A DNA stretch of 64,000 nt from Clostridiales bacterium. Its GTDB lineage: Bacteria > Bacillota > Clostridia > Lachnospirales > Lachnospiraceae. Where the stretch lies: NCBI GenBank assembly GCA_019420275.1, contig JAHZHN010000001.1:210634-274633 (forward strand), read 5' to 3'. Positions 17,188 to 26,255 of the stretch are shown here, in pieces. Each line of letters opens with the position of its first letter. Positions within the stretch are counted from its first letter, which is position 1. Below the pieces are notes generated by a model. The model was given only the letters and a program-made list of their open reading frames with translations. It searched no databases and had not been told where the DNA came from. A program made the translations under genes and the position numbers.

Positions 17188-17216
17188 TTTACTTTTCGTA
17201 ACTTTTATGCTATGAT
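17188..17216 (+). promoter_or_regulatory. Promoter of the GRE activase gene
   Basis: TTTACT (17188-17193) and TATGAT (17211-17216) with 17-bp spacing; the start codon is 28 bp downstream, after AGAAGGGAG. Confidence 0.6.
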
Positions 17217-17244
17217 ATTTTTAACACAAGAAGGGAGAAATATC

Positions 17245-18144
17245 ATGTCAGTCAAAGGAATTGTTTTTAATATACAAAAATTCAGCATCCATGACGGTCC
17301 GGGAGTACGAACAACCGTCTTCTTAAAAGGATGTCCACTAAGATGCAAATGGTGCGCCAATCCGGAATCTCAGCTAAGCGACATACAGATTTTATATGAT
17401 CAAAAAAAATGTCTTCATTGTGAAACCTGCGTTCATTCCTGTCCAAATCATGCTTTTGCTTTAAAAAAAGACCACATTGAAATTCATCACAGCCAATGCA
17501 GCGGATGCCTGACCTGTGTTCGAAACTGTCCAGGAGAAGCACTAAGCTATGAAGGAGAAGAAAAAACGGTGGAGGATGTTATTCAAGTCTGTCTCCAGGA
17601 TATCGACTTTTATGAAGAATCTGGAGGAGGTGTAACAATTTCAGGGGGCGAAGGAATGATTCAGCCTGATTTTGTAAGAGCACTTCTGTCCCGTTTAAAA
17701 GAATATAAAATCCATTCTGCTATTGAGACCACTGGTTATATTACTGATGACATCTTTCAGGATCTAGCTCCAAGATTTGATCTGCTGCTGTTTGATGTGA
17801 AACATTACGATTCTCAAAAGCATTATGAAGGAACCGGAGTCTACAATGAACAGATTATCAAAAACCTTAAGTGGGCCATCGAAAGAAACCTTGATGTTCT
17901 TCCAAGAATTCCCGTTATTCCTGATTTTAATGCTTCTCTGGAAGACGCCCGCGGAATTGCAGAACTTCTTACAGATGCCGGAGCCCACAAGGTTCAGCTT
18001 CTGCCTTTCCACCAGTTTGGAGAAAATAAATATCATCTTCTTGGAAGAGCCTATGACTATGAACATGTGGAAGCTCTTCATCCAGAAGATCTTTCCGATT
18101 ACCAAAAAATTTTCCTTGACGCTGGACTTAACTGTTATTTTTAA
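17245..18144 (+). CDS. Glycyl radical enzyme activase (radical SAM, YbiY/PflE-like)
   Basis: The 299-residue protein begins SVKGIVFNIQKFSIHDGPGVRTTVFLKGCPLRCKWCANPE: the radical-SAM CxxxCxxC is in CPLRCKWC. Two complete ferredoxin motifs follow, CLHCETCVHSCP and CSGCLTCVRNCP, as in GRE activases other than PflA. GGGVTISGGEG is the SAM-binding GGE-type motif (GGEG instead of GGEP). It abstracts hydrogen from Gly779 of the partner GRE. It is divergent from the GRE gene, with about 180 bp of shared control region. The ATG at 17245 follows AGAAGGGAG. E. coli ybiY is the equivalent. Confidence 0.93.
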   Translation: MSVKGIVFNIQKFSIHDGPGVRTTVFLKGCPLRCKWCANPESQLSDIQILYDQKKCLHCETCVHSCPNHAFALKKDHIEIHHSQCSGCLTCVRNCPGEALSYEGEEKTVEDVIQVCLQDIDFYEESGGGVTISGGEGMIQPDFVRALLSRLKEYKIHSAIETTGYITDDIFQDLAPRFDLLLFDVKHYDSQKHYEGTGVYNEQIIKNLKWAIERNLDVLPRIPVIPDFNASLEDARGIAELLTDAGAHKVQLLPFHQFGENKYHLLGRAYDYEHVEALHPEDLSDYQKIFLDAGLNCYF

Positions 18145-18150
18145 GACAAA

Positions 18151-18180
18151 AAACCTTGCCGAATTCATCCGGCAAGGTTT
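18151..18180. terminator. Bidirectional terminator
   Basis: AAACCTTGCC and GGCAAGGTTT arms, 10-nt loop, T-rich on both sides; it separates the activase from the convergent membrane-protein gene. Confidence 0.85.
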
Positions 18181-18206
18181 TCTTGTATCTTACAACTCTT
18201 ATTAAA

Positions 18207-18866
18207 TTAAAACATTTCTTCCTGCGTCAGCAATCCTGCCACCATCTGCATCTTTACCTTCAGCATATAATTATAAACAGCAATCACTCTTCCTGTAAAA
18301 ATAACAACAAAGAGAGTTCCAATACCGATTCCAATGATATGTCCAGTAAATGCAAATCCAATTACGGCTGAAATACAGAAACAGGTTAAATCAAAAATAT
18401 TTTTTCCCAATCCCATATCTCTTTGAATCTTTTCTCCAATCGCCGCCGCAAGAGCATCTGCAGGATTTGGTATCAGCTTCATATTTACCATTGTCGCCGC
18501 TCCGATTCCTGTGACCAGCACTGCTGCAATCAGAATTAAAAATTTCTCCGCCAGCATATTAGGCTGTAAATTCAGATATTGATCAAAAAAGTTGATAAAC
18601 ATACTTGTAACCAGACTCATCGGAATCTGCAGCAGATCATAAGCCTTAAATTTCTTTCCCTTTAAAATTGCTTCCACAAGAACGCAAAGGCAATAGAAAA
18701 TAAAAACTGTAATCCCCAAATTAAAATGCCCAACCTGACAGACGTTGTACGGAATTGAGATAATTGGTGAGACACCCAGCAAAGTTTTTGTATTCAGCAC
18801 AATACCAAGTGCCAAAACAACCAATCCGAAGAAGTATATTACCGCACGGCTTAACTGTTTCTTCAA
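18207..18866 (-). CDS. YczE/YyaS/YitT-type integral membrane protein (DUF6198-like)
   Basis: The 219-residue protein has about five hydrophobic segments: LSRAVIYFFGLVVLALGIVL at the start, then FNLGITVFIFYCLCVLVEAI, a segment near MSLVTSMFINFFD, FLILIAAVLVTGIGAA, and IFDLTCFCISAVIGFAF with a following helix. The pattern ALGIVLNTKTLLGVSPIISIPY and the NPADALAAAIG region resemble the YczE/YitT family of uncharacterised membrane proteins. Function is unknown. It stands alone, between the activase terminator and tyrS. Confidence 0.72.
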   Translation of the reverse strand: MKKQLSRAVIYFFGLVVLALGIVLNTKTLLGVSPIISIPYNVCQVGHFNLGITVFIFYCLCVLVEAILKGKKFKAYDLLQIPMSLVTSMFINFFDQYLNLQPNMLAEKFLILIAAVLVTGIGAATMVNMKLIPNPADALAAAIGEKIQRDMGLGKNIFDLTCFCISAVIGFAFTGHIIGIGIGTLFVVIFTGRVIAVYNYMLKVKMQMVAGLLTQEEMF

Positions 18867-18931
18867 AATTCATCATCCTTTCTTCCTCGAATGATTATAA
18901 CACCAATTTTTTAAAGACTCAAATAATCTCA

Positions 18932-20164
18932 TTATTCTTTTTCTTTAATCTGGCAGAATTTCTTCTTTCCTTTTCGTAAAAGGATCCTGTTCTGATCATC
19001 AAAATTCTCTCTTCCAAACACGGCCTTAATATCTCCTACCTTTTCTCCGTTTACGGATACTCCGCCTTGCTGTACCATTCTTCTGGCATCAGACCGGGTC
19101 GTACAAAGTTTTGAATCCACAAGCAGTGTCAGAATATCGATTCCTTCATCTAATCGTTCTTTATCGTATTCAAAAGTCGGCGCATCTTCATTGGCTCCTC
19201 CGCTTACAAACATTGCTTTTGCCGCAGTCTGTGCTTTTTTGGCTTCTTCTTCTCCGTGAACAATTTTTGTTACTTCATATGCCAGAACATCTTTCGCCTC
19301 ATTTATCTTGGCTCCTTCCAGCGCTCCAAGGCGTCTTACTTCTTCCATCGGAAGGAAAGTAAGAAGTCCAAGACATTCTTCAACTTTAACATCCTCAATA
19401 TTTCTCCAGTACTGATAGAAATCATACGGCGACGTCTTATCCGGATCCAGCCATACAGCTCCTGCCATAGTTTTTCCCATCTTCACTCCATCGCTTCTCG
19501 TAAGAAGAGTCAATGTAAGTCCATACGCCTCTTTCTGTTCCTTTCTTCGAATCAAATCCGCTCCGGCAAGAATATTGGACCACTGATCATTTCCGCCCAT
19601 TTCCAGTTTGCATCCGTATCTGCGGTTCAGCTCAAGGAAATCATATCCCTGCATCAGCATATAGTTAAACTCGAAGAAAGTCAGTCCTCTTTCCATTCTC
19701 TGTTTATAGCATTCCGCCGTCAGCATCTTATTTACAGAGAAGTGTACACCAATCTCCCTTAAAAACTCGACATAATTTAAGTCCAAAAGCCAGTCTGCAT
19801 TATTGGCAAGAATTGCTTTGTCATCATCAAATGAAATAAAGCGAGATAACTGCTCCTTAAATCTCTGTGCATTATGCTCGATAGTCTCTCTGGTCATCAT
19901 GTTTCTCATATCAGATTTTCCAGACGGATCCCCAATCATCGTTGTGCCGCCTCCCAGCAGCGCAATCGGACGATGTCCGGCTTTCTGCATATGCATCATT
20001 GCCATGATCGTCAGAAAGTGTCCGGCTGTAAGACTGTCCGCTGTAGCGTCAAATCCAATATAGAAAGTTACCTTTTCTTTTCCCAACAAATCCCTTAATT
20101 CTTCATGCGTTGTCTGGGCAATAAATCCCCTTTCCTCTAACACATCATATACATTTCTACTCAT
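18932..20164 (-). CDS. tyrS: Tyrosyl-tRNA synthetase
   Basis: The 410-residue class Ic synthetase starts MSRNVYDVLEERGFIAQ. It has the HIGH-like motif TADSLTAGHFLT, the tyrosine/ATP site with YMLMQGYDFLELN and GGNDQWSNI, a KMSKS-like VKMGKT, and a C-terminal S4 RNA-binding domain (TTRSDARRMVQQGGVSVNGEKV). The ATG at 20164 gives the normal family length; AAGGAG is about 14 nt upstream. The 5' region is short and I found no T-box leader, although one is common for tyrS in Firmicutes. Confidence 0.97.
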   Translation of the reverse strand: MSRNVYDVLEERGFIAQTTHEELRDLLGKEKVTFYIGFDATADSLTAGHFLTIMAMMHMQKAGHRPIALLGGGTTMIGDPSGKSDMRNMMTRETIEHNAQRFKEQLSRFISFDDDKAILANNADWLLDLNYVEFLREIGVHFSVNKMLTAECYKQRMERGLTFFEFNYMLMQGYDFLELNRRYGCKLEMGGNDQWSNILAGADLIRRKEQKEAYGLTLTLLTRSDGVKMGKTMAGAVWLDPDKTSPYDFYQYWRNIEDVKVEECLGLLTFLPMEEVRRLGALEGAKINEAKDVLAYEVTKIVHGEEEAKKAQTAAKAMFVSGGANEDAPTFEYDKERLDEGIDILTLLVDSKLCTTRSDARRMVQQGGVSVNGEKVGDIKAVFGRENFDDQNRILLRKGKKKFCQIKEKE

Positions 20165-20220
20165 TGTTCTTATCTTAACTCCTTCTATATATTTTATCCG
20201 TTGTCTGTCAGAAATTTGCT

Positions 20221-20307
20221 TTATGGAAATTCCTCGATTACCTTCAACAACAGTTCCCATGTCCTCTTAGCAGATGAAACGGGCATTTTCAAATGGCTTA
20301 GTACCAC
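20221..20307 (-). CDS. Doubtful 28-codon open reading frame between DUF711 and tyrS
   Basis: After the DUF711 stop, a frame from GTG (20307) to TAA (20221) reads VVLSHLKMPVSSAKRTWELL and continues as an amphipathic helix ending EEFP. Codon use looks coding and an AGAGGTGA-like site lies about 8 nt before the GTG. I do not recognise it. It could be a real microprotein or the remnant of a lost gene. Confidence 0.3.
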   Translation of the reverse strand: MVLSHLKMPVSSAKRTWELLLKVIEEFP

Positions 20308-20332
20308 CCCAAAGTCATCACCTCTTATGAAT

Positions 20333-21697
20333 TTAATTCTTAAAGCTGTGGATTGGAGCAGGAATTCTTCCGCCTCGATTTACAAAATCATCACAGGAGA
20401 ATTCATTGACCGGCATAATCGGAGCATATCCTAATAATCCTCCGAATTCCACCTGATCTCCCACATCTTTTCCGACTGCCGGAATTACACGGACTGCTGT
20501 CGTCTTCTGATTGATCATTCCAAGTGCCATCTCGTCGGCAATCAGACCCGCAATCGTCGTTGCTTTTGTTTTTCCTGGAATGGCAATCATATCCAGCCCT
20601 ACAGAACATACACATGTCATCGCTTCCAGCTTCTCCAAAGTTAACGCTCCGGCATTGACTGCATCAATCATCCTCTGATCCTCACTAACAGGAATGAAAG
20701 CTCCGCTCAATCCTCCCACATAGGAAGAAGCCATAACTCCGCCTTTCTTTACCTGATCATTCAGCATTGCAAGAGCAGCCGTTGTTCCAGGCGCACCTGC
20801 GTATTCCAGACCAATCTCTTCCAGAATCTCTCCAACACTGTCACCTGCTGCCGGCGTCGGTGCAAGAGAAAGATCGATGATTCCAAATGGAATCCCAAGT
20901 CTTCTGGATGCTTCTTTAGCAACCAGCTGTCCCACGCGGGTTACTTTAAATGCAGTTTTCTTAATTGTCTCACAAAGAACTTCAAAATTCTCTCCTCTGA
21001 CCTTCTCAATCGCACGTTTCACAACGCCAGGACCACTGACACCTACATTGATAACTGCATCGGCTTCTGTTACGCCATGGAATGCTCCAGCCATAAACGG
21101 ATTGTCATCCGGCGCATTGCAGAATACGACAAATTTGGCGCATCCAAGACATTGATTTTCTTTGGTCAGTTCTGCGGTTTCTTTGACCATCTCTCCAATC
21201 AGTTTTACCGCATCCATATTGATTCCTGTTTTTGTAGATCCTACATTGACAGAGGAACACACAAAATCTGTCTGTGCCAGTGCCTGCGGAATGGAACGAA
21301 TCAAAAGTTCATCTGCTTTTGTCATTCCCTTGCTTACCAGTGCAGAATATCCTCCGAGGAAGTTAACTCCGACCTTTTTTGCGGCCTTGTCTAATGTTTT
21401 TGCGATTTCAACAAAATCTTCTGAGGTTTTGCATACATTGCCTCCCACCAAAGAAACAGGTGTAACAGAAATCCTTTTATTTACAATGGGAATTCCAAAT
21501 TCCCTCTCAATATCTTTTCCTGTCTTAACCAGATCCGCAGCTACCGTTGTAATTTTGCGATATATATTTTCTTTTACTTCATCTAGTGTTGTCCCAACAC
21601 AATCCAGCAGGCTGATACCTATGGTGATCGTGCGCACGTCCAGATTCATCTCATGAATCATCTTATTCGTTTCAAAAACTTCATTTAGATTAATCAT
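20333..21697 (-). CDS. UPF0210/DUF711 family protein
   Basis: The 454-residue protein starts MINLNEVFETNKMIHEMNLDVR and ends RIPAPIHSFKN, both typical of UPF0210 (DUF711), a family related by fold to PFL/anaerobic ribonucleotide reductase-like barrels but without a glycyl radical loop. A Cys in ENQCLGCAKFVVFCN and several Gly-rich loops are conserved-looking. Function is unknown. It starts 19 bp after an ACT-domain gene, the standard neighbour of this family, so the ACT protein probably senses an amino acid for this enzyme. Confidence 0.92.
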   Translation of the reverse strand: MINLNEVFETNKMIHEMNLDVRTITIGISLLDCVGTTLDEVKENIYRKITTVAADLVKTGKDIEREFGIPIVNKRISVTPVSLVGGNVCKTSEDFVEIAKTLDKAAKKVGVNFLGGYSALVSKGMTKADELLIRSIPQALAQTDFVCSSVNVGSTKTGINMDAVKLIGEMVKETAELTKENQCLGCAKFVVFCNAPDDNPFMAGAFHGVTEADAVINVGVSGPGVVKRAIEKVRGENFEVLCETIKKTAFKVTRVGQLVAKEASRRLGIPFGIIDLSLAPTPAAGDSVGEILEEIGLEYAGAPGTTAALAMLNDQVKKGGVMASSYVGGLSGAFIPVSEDQRMIDAVNAGALTLEKLEAMTCVCSVGLDMIAIPGKTKATTIAGLIADEMALGMINQKTTAVRVIPAVGKDVGDQVEFGGLLGYAPIMPVNEFSCDDFVNRGGRIPAPIHSFKN

Positions 21698-21716
21698 TTT
21701 GCCACCCCGTTATATT

Positions 21717-21989
21717 TTAAATTCTATGCATAATATCAAAAATCTTCTCATTCTGTGCCTGGATGACTACGCCGATCTCCTCACCAATCTGCTGCAGTTC
21801 CGCAGAAAGAGTATTCATATCTTTAGATGAGTCCTTTGGATCCACTACCATCATCATATTAAAAAATCCTCCGGTAATGGTTTGAGAAATATCCAAAATA
21901 TTCACCTTATTGCTTGCGAGATAATCGCAGACTTTTGCGATGATTCCCACTCCGTCTTTTCCCACAACTGTAATGACTGTTCTATCCAT
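21717..21989 (-). CDS. ACT domain protein (UPF0237)
   Basis: A 90-residue protein made of a single ACT domain: MDRTVITVVGKDGVGIIAKVCDYLASNKVNILDISQ, then a second beta-alpha-beta half. Stand-alone ACT proteins of UPF0237 pair with DUF711 genes, as here (19-bp gap). ACT domains bind small ligands, commonly amino acids, at dimer interfaces. The ligand is not known. It follows the metallo-hydrolase gene by 24 bp on the same strand. Confidence 0.93.
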   Translation of the reverse strand: MDRTVITVVGKDGVGIIAKVCDYLASNKVNILDISQTITGGFFNMMMVVDPKDSSKDMNTLSAELQQIGEEIGVVIQAQNEKIFDIMHRI

Positions 21990-22013
21990 GATCCTAAATC
22001 CTCCTAATTTTCA

Positions 22014-22793
22014 TTAAACGATTGTTACAGATGACACCGCATCTCTCTTTGCCACTTCCAGCGGCAGTTCTGCTTTGTCCGGCAGAGAAATCTTTACCGT
22101 CTCATAGGCAAGCTTCTCGTAATTATTTTCCTTGCTCAGATGTCCCAGATATACTTTCCGTGTTTCTTCCGTTGCCGTATCCTGAATCAGCTGTGCACAC
22201 CGCTCATTGGAGAGATGCCCTCTGCGGCCCAGAATCCTGCGCTTCAGATAATAAGGATATCTGCCCACCTGCAGCATATTGACATCATGATTTGCTTCTA
22301 CAAACAAAATATCTGATCCATAAATTTTCTCCACCAGATATTCATCATAATCTCCAAGATCCGTAGCGATACTTGCCTTGCTGCCGCTAGACCAAAAAGA
22401 ATAACATACTGGATCTGCGGCATCATGCCATACCCGGGAGGCCTCTACCTTGATATCTCCGATCCAGAATGGATGATCCGCTTCGATTGACTGAAACAAA
22501 TTTCTATCAACCTTCCCAAGATTTTTATATTCGAAAATCGCATCGATCGTCTTTCCTGTAGCAAATACCGGAAGTCCGTATCTTCTGGAAATAACTCCCA
22601 GTCCTTTGATATGATCCGTATGCTCGTGGGTGATCAAGATTCCCGAGAATTCCGGCACTGTCAAATCAAGCTCCTTCAGGCCTGCCTCAATCCTCTTGGC
22701 GCTGATTCCACAATCTACCAGCAGTTTTGTATCTTCGGTACCGACGAAGATCGCATTTCCTTCGCTGCTGCTTGCAATGCTTGTTAATTCCAT
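22014..22793 (-). CDS. MBL-fold metallo-hydrolase (YycJ/WalJ-like)
   Basis: The 259-residue protein has the metallo-beta-lactamase motif ITHEHTDHIKGLG (HxHxDH), a later zinc-ligand aspartate in TDLGDYDEY, and the histidine of VEANHDVNML. The start MELTSIASSSEGNAIFVG is typical of YycJ/WalJ, a group linked to single-stranded DNA exonuclease activity in Firmicutes. I chose the ATG at 22793, preceded by AGAAGAGGT, over a TTG eight codons upstream. Unlike in Bacillus, no walRK two-component genes are adjacent. Confidence 0.85.
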   Translation of the reverse strand: MELTSIASSSEGNAIFVGTEDTKLLVDCGISAKRIEAGLKELDLTVPEFSGILITHEHTDHIKGLGVISRRYGLPVFATGKTIDAIFEYKNLGKVDRNLFQSIEADHPFWIGDIKVEASRVWHDAADPVCYSFWSSGSKASIATDLGDYDEYLVEKIYGSDILFVEANHDVNMLQVGRYPYYLKRRILGRRGHLSNERCAQLIQDTATEETRKVYLGHLSKENNYEKLAYETVKISLPDKAELPLEVAKRDAVSSVTIV

Positions 22794-22867
22794 GAATTTT
22801 ACCTCTTCTTTCGCCAAACCGTTCTCTTTAGTATAGCATATGGGTATGACAGAATCTACTTTTTCTT

Positions 22868-23488
22868 TTAAAATCCACTTGCGGCAGGCGATTCACTCAT
22901 ATCGCCAAGGATTTCCCGGATCTGACCTTTGGTCTCCTCAATATCTCCAGAATTATCTATCACATGGGTTGCCGCTTCTTTAAACTCTTCTTCTGTTTTT
23001 TGACTTCCGATCATCTGCCGGATCTTCCGGTCAGAATATCCTCTTGATGCTTTTAATCTTTGAAAACGAATATCTTCTCTCGTATAGATATACCAAAGCT
23101 GGTCAAATAAAGATTCATATTGTGCTCCTACCAAAAGCGCCGCTTCGCAGACAACCAAAGCATCAGGATCTTCTTTTTGTAGCTTTCCAATCTGGCGCAT
23201 AATCTCTTCATCTACATTTTTATGAGTAATCTCATTTAAAATCTTAAGTTTCTTTTCACTGCAAAATACAATAGATCCCAGCACTTCCCGGTCAATAAAC
23301 CCATCTGCTTTTACGATGCCTTTACCAAATGCTTTTACAATGCCTTTGTAGCTTATCCCCCCTGGTTCCATCAGCTTATGAGCTATCAAATCCGCAATGA
23401 TGATTCTTGCACCATATTCATTTTCCAATATATCTAAGATTTTACTTTTTCCAGAGCCAACGCCCCCGGTAATACCAATTATTTTCAT
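22868..23488 (-). CDS. coaE: Dephospho-CoA kinase
   Basis: The 206-residue P-loop kinase starts MKIIGITGGVGSGKSKILD (Walker A), has the LAHKLMEPGG and DREVLGSIVF motifs of CoaE, and VCEAALLVGAQYESLFDQLWYI. It phosphorylates the ribose 3'-OH of dephospho-CoA, the last step in coenzyme A synthesis. The ATG at 23488 follows AAGGAG and lies 10 bp after the polA stop; polA-coaE is a common Firmicutes pair. Confidence 0.96.
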   Translation of the reverse strand: MKIIGITGGVGSGKSKILDILENEYGARIIIADLIAHKLMEPGGISYKGIVKAFGKGIVKADGFIDREVLGSIVFCSEKKLKILNEITHKNVDEEIMRQIGKLQKEDPDALVVCEAALLVGAQYESLFDQLWYIYTREDIRFQRLKASRGYSDRKIRQMIGSQKTEEEFKEAATHVIDNSGDIEETKGQIREILGDMSESPAASGF

Positions 23489-23498
23489 TTTACACTCC

Positions 23499-26132
23499 TT
23501 ATTTTGCTTCATACCAGTTATTACCAGTATTAATGTCGATTTCCAAAGGGATTGCCAAATCAGCTGCATGCATCATCTCCGTTTTCAAGATTTCCTTTAC
23601 CTCTTCCAATTCCTCCATCCATGTCTCTATTAGCAGCTCATCATGAATCTGTAAAATCAATCTAGATTTCATTTTCTTTTCTTTCAGCTTCATATTCACC
23701 CGAACCATGGCAATCTTAATGATATCAGCCGCGGTCCCCTGAATCGGAGAATTCATTGCCACTCTTTCTCCGAAGTTTCTCTGGGCAAAATTCTTTGATT
23801 TCAATTCAGGAATCGGGCGTCTCCTATGGAACATCGTCTCTACAAATCCATCCATCTTCCCTTTTTCTACTTCCTGATCTAAATACTTCTTAACTTTTGG
23901 ATAAGTTGCAAAATATTTATCGATATAATCCTGTGCCTGCTTCCTCGTAATCTTTAAGTCCTGGCTCAGGCCAAAAGCACTCAGACCATAAATGATTCCG
24001 AAATTTACAGCTTTGGCATCTCGTCTTTGTAAACTTGTGACTTCATCCATAGGAATCCCGAACACTTCCGACGCAGTTCTTGCATGAATATCCTGATTTT
24101 CCTGATAGGCATGAATCAGTTTCTCATCTTTTGATAAATGTGCCAAAACTCTTAGTTCAATCTGAGAATAATCAGCATCAAGGAAAATGTATCCTTTCTC
24201 CGGCAAAAAAACTTTACGAATTTGACGCCCCAGATCCATACGAACCGGTATATTCTGAAGATTCGGTTCTGTACTGCTGATTCTACCCGTTGCAGTGATT
24301 GTCTGATTGAATTTGCCATGGATTCTTTCATCCTCTCCGATAAAATTGGCAAGCCCATCTGCATATGTTGATTTTAATTTGGTCAGCTGCCGGTACTCCA
24401 GGATCATTGGCACGATTGGATACAAATGTTCAATCTTCTCCAGAACATCTACACTGGTAGAATATCCGGTCTTTGTTTTCTTTCCGCCTTCCAGCTTCAT
24501 ATGCTCAAACAAAACCACGCCCAGCTGTTTCGGGGAATTAATATTAAATTCTTCCCCTGCTTCTCCATAAATCATATTTTGAAGTTCCTCAATTCGGCCC
24601 ACCAGCTGATCACCATAGTCTTTCAGCGCCTGTCGGTCCACATGAATTCCTCTTTCTTCCATATCATACAATGCAAACATTGTCGGAATCTCAATATTTC
24701 GATAAAGATTCATCATACCCATTTCTGTAAGCTGATCTGATAACGGTCCAATGGCTTCTCTGGAAACATAGGCTTCCATTCCAATAATTTTCCTGCCTTC
24801 TTCTGTCAGTCCTTCTTCATTAATCATTGGTTTCTTCTTATTTAATAATTCTTTTCTGGATGGTATCATCAGACTCAGATAATCTCTGGCAATATCATCA
24901 TATTCATACGTACTTTTCAGCGGATTGATAAGATATGCCGCAAGTGAAATATCAAAAACGGACGGTGTCCCTTCCTTTATCTTAAGTTTACCCAGATATT
25001 CTTTGGTTTCCATCATCCCTACAGATTCCGCAGAAAAATACAGGCGGCTAATCTGATCCATAAGAAACTCCCTGGTGATAAATCCTTCCGCCGGTAAAAG
25101 GTATACCTGCTGTCCAATAATAGATAATCCTGTCCAGAAACTGTCTCCCTCTTCATAAATGGAAACGCCTATTTGCGGTCTTTCTGCAGCTTTCGCAAAA
25201 ATCTCTTCTGCCCGCACCAAATCATGGACAATCTCTGTCTCTAATTGAAATTCATCCGGGTCATCACCATCAAAACGCTTTAGCACAGACTTAAATTCCA
25301 ATTTTTTCAGAAGCTGGTATGCCTCCTGGGTATAGATGTTCTGAATCTTGGCATCTTCCAGTTTGATTTCCACTGGACAATTCAATTTAATCGTAGCAAG
25401 TTCTTTGCTCATAACCCCCTGTTCATAATATTCCTTCAGATTATTTTTTGCCCGGTTTGGTTTCACTTCCTCAATATGCTCATAAGCATTTTCAATGCAG
25501 TGAAATTCTTTGATGAGCTTTGTCGCTGTTTTCTCTCCGATTCCCGGGATTCCCGGAATATTGTCAGAAGTATCTCCCATCAGAGCTTTTACATCAATAA
25601 ATTCCTTTGGTGTTACCTGATATTTCTCCACCACATCCGCCGCATAATAATCTTCCACGATAGTTCCTGACATCTTTGTCTTTGGAATCCGAATTTGTAC
25701 TTTGTCTGTTGCAAGCTGCAGCAGATCACGGTCTCCAGATATGATCTTGACTTCATATCCTTGAGACTCTCCAATAACAGACATAGTTCCCAAAAGATCA
25801 TCTGCTTCATACCCTTCCTGCATCATCATCGGAACGTCCATCGCCTTCAGCACATCTTTGATTACTGGAACCTGCTCCGCCAGTTCATCCGGCATTCCTT
25901 TTCTCGTTCCTTTGTAATCTGCAAACATCTTATGGCGGAACGTTGGCGCTTTCAAATCGAAAGCGACTGCCAGATGAGTCGGGTGTTCTTCTTCCAAGAA
26001 CTTAAACATAATATTTAAAAAGCCAAGTACTGCATTGGTATGAAGCCCCTGGCTGTTGGTCATATCTGGTAGTCCGTAAAACGCACGGTTTAAAATGCTG
26101 TTTCCGTCAATTAATAACAATTTTTCTTCCAT
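23499..26132 (-). CDS. polA: DNA polymerase I
   Basis: The 877-residue family A polymerase has an N-terminal 5'-3' flap exonuclease (about 1-290; LLIDGNSILNRAFYG, GDRDLLQL, GDTSDNIPGIPGIGEKTA), a middle 3'-5' exonuclease-like domain in which I cannot see the catalytic acidic motifs, and the polymerase domain with motif A (LDADYSQIELRVLAHLS), motif B (RRDAKAVNFGIIYGLS) and motif C (QIHDELLIE). It fills gaps and removes primers. Loss of proofreading is common in Firmicutes PolA. It leads into coaE. Confidence 0.97.
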   Translation of the reverse strand: MEEKLLLIDGNSILNRAFYGLPDMTNSQGLHTNAVLGFLNIMFKFLEEEHPTHLAVAFDLKAPTFRHKMFADYKGTRKGMPDELAEQVPVIKDVLKAMDVPMMMQEGYEADDLLGTMSVIGESQGYEVKIISGDRDLLQLATDKVQIRIPKTKMSGTIVEDYYAADVVEKYQVTPKEFIDVKALMGDTSDNIPGIPGIGEKTATKLIKEFHCIENAYEHIEEVKPNRAKNNLKEYYEQGVMSKELATIKLNCPVEIKLEDAKIQNIYTQEAYQLLKKLEFKSVLKRFDGDDPDEFQLETEIVHDLVRAEEIFAKAAERPQIGVSIYEEGDSFWTGLSIIGQQVYLLPAEGFITREFLMDQISRLYFSAESVGMMETKEYLGKLKIKEGTPSVFDISLAAYLINPLKSTYEYDDIARDYLSLMIPSRKELLNKKKPMINEEGLTEEGRKIIGMEAYVSREAIGPLSDQLTEMGMMNLYRNIEIPTMFALYDMEERGIHVDRQALKDYGDQLVGRIEELQNMIYGEAGEEFNINSPKQLGVVLFEHMKLEGGKKTKTGYSTSVDVLEKIEHLYPIVPMILEYRQLTKLKSTYADGLANFIGEDERIHGKFNQTITATGRISSTEPNLQNIPVRMDLGRQIRKVFLPEKGYIFLDADYSQIELRVLAHLSKDEKLIHAYQENQDIHARTASEVFGIPMDEVTSLQRRDAKAVNFGIIYGLSAFGLSQDLKITRKQAQDYIDKYFATYPKVKKYLDQEVEKGKMDGFVETMFHRRRPIPELKSKNFAQRNFGERVAMNSPIQGTAADIIKIAMVRVNMKLKEKKMKSRLILQIHDELLIETWMEELEEVKEILKTEMMHAADLAIPLEIDINTGNNWYEAK

Positions 26133-26200
26133 CGGAATATTCTCCTTCTATTTGTTATGTTTTCCATTGTAACAGAACCAGTCAGACAAGTCCACCTTAC

Positions 26201-26245
26201 AAAAATCCCATATGACGGAATTTCTCCGTACATATGGGACTTTTG
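26201..26245 (-). terminator. Terminator of cysK
   Basis: TCCCATATGACGGA (26206-26219) pairs with TCCGT-A-CATATGGGA (26225-26239), one bulged base, followed by five Ts on the minus strand. Confidence 0.8.
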
Positions 26246-26255
26246 CATCGCATTC

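Noticed and set aside
20291..20325. T-box-like GGGTGGTAC on the minus strand before tyrS
   Set aside because: The leader is too short for a T-box (about 170 nt to the upstream stop), the flanking conserved bases do not fit, and the segment is part of a continuous reading frame.
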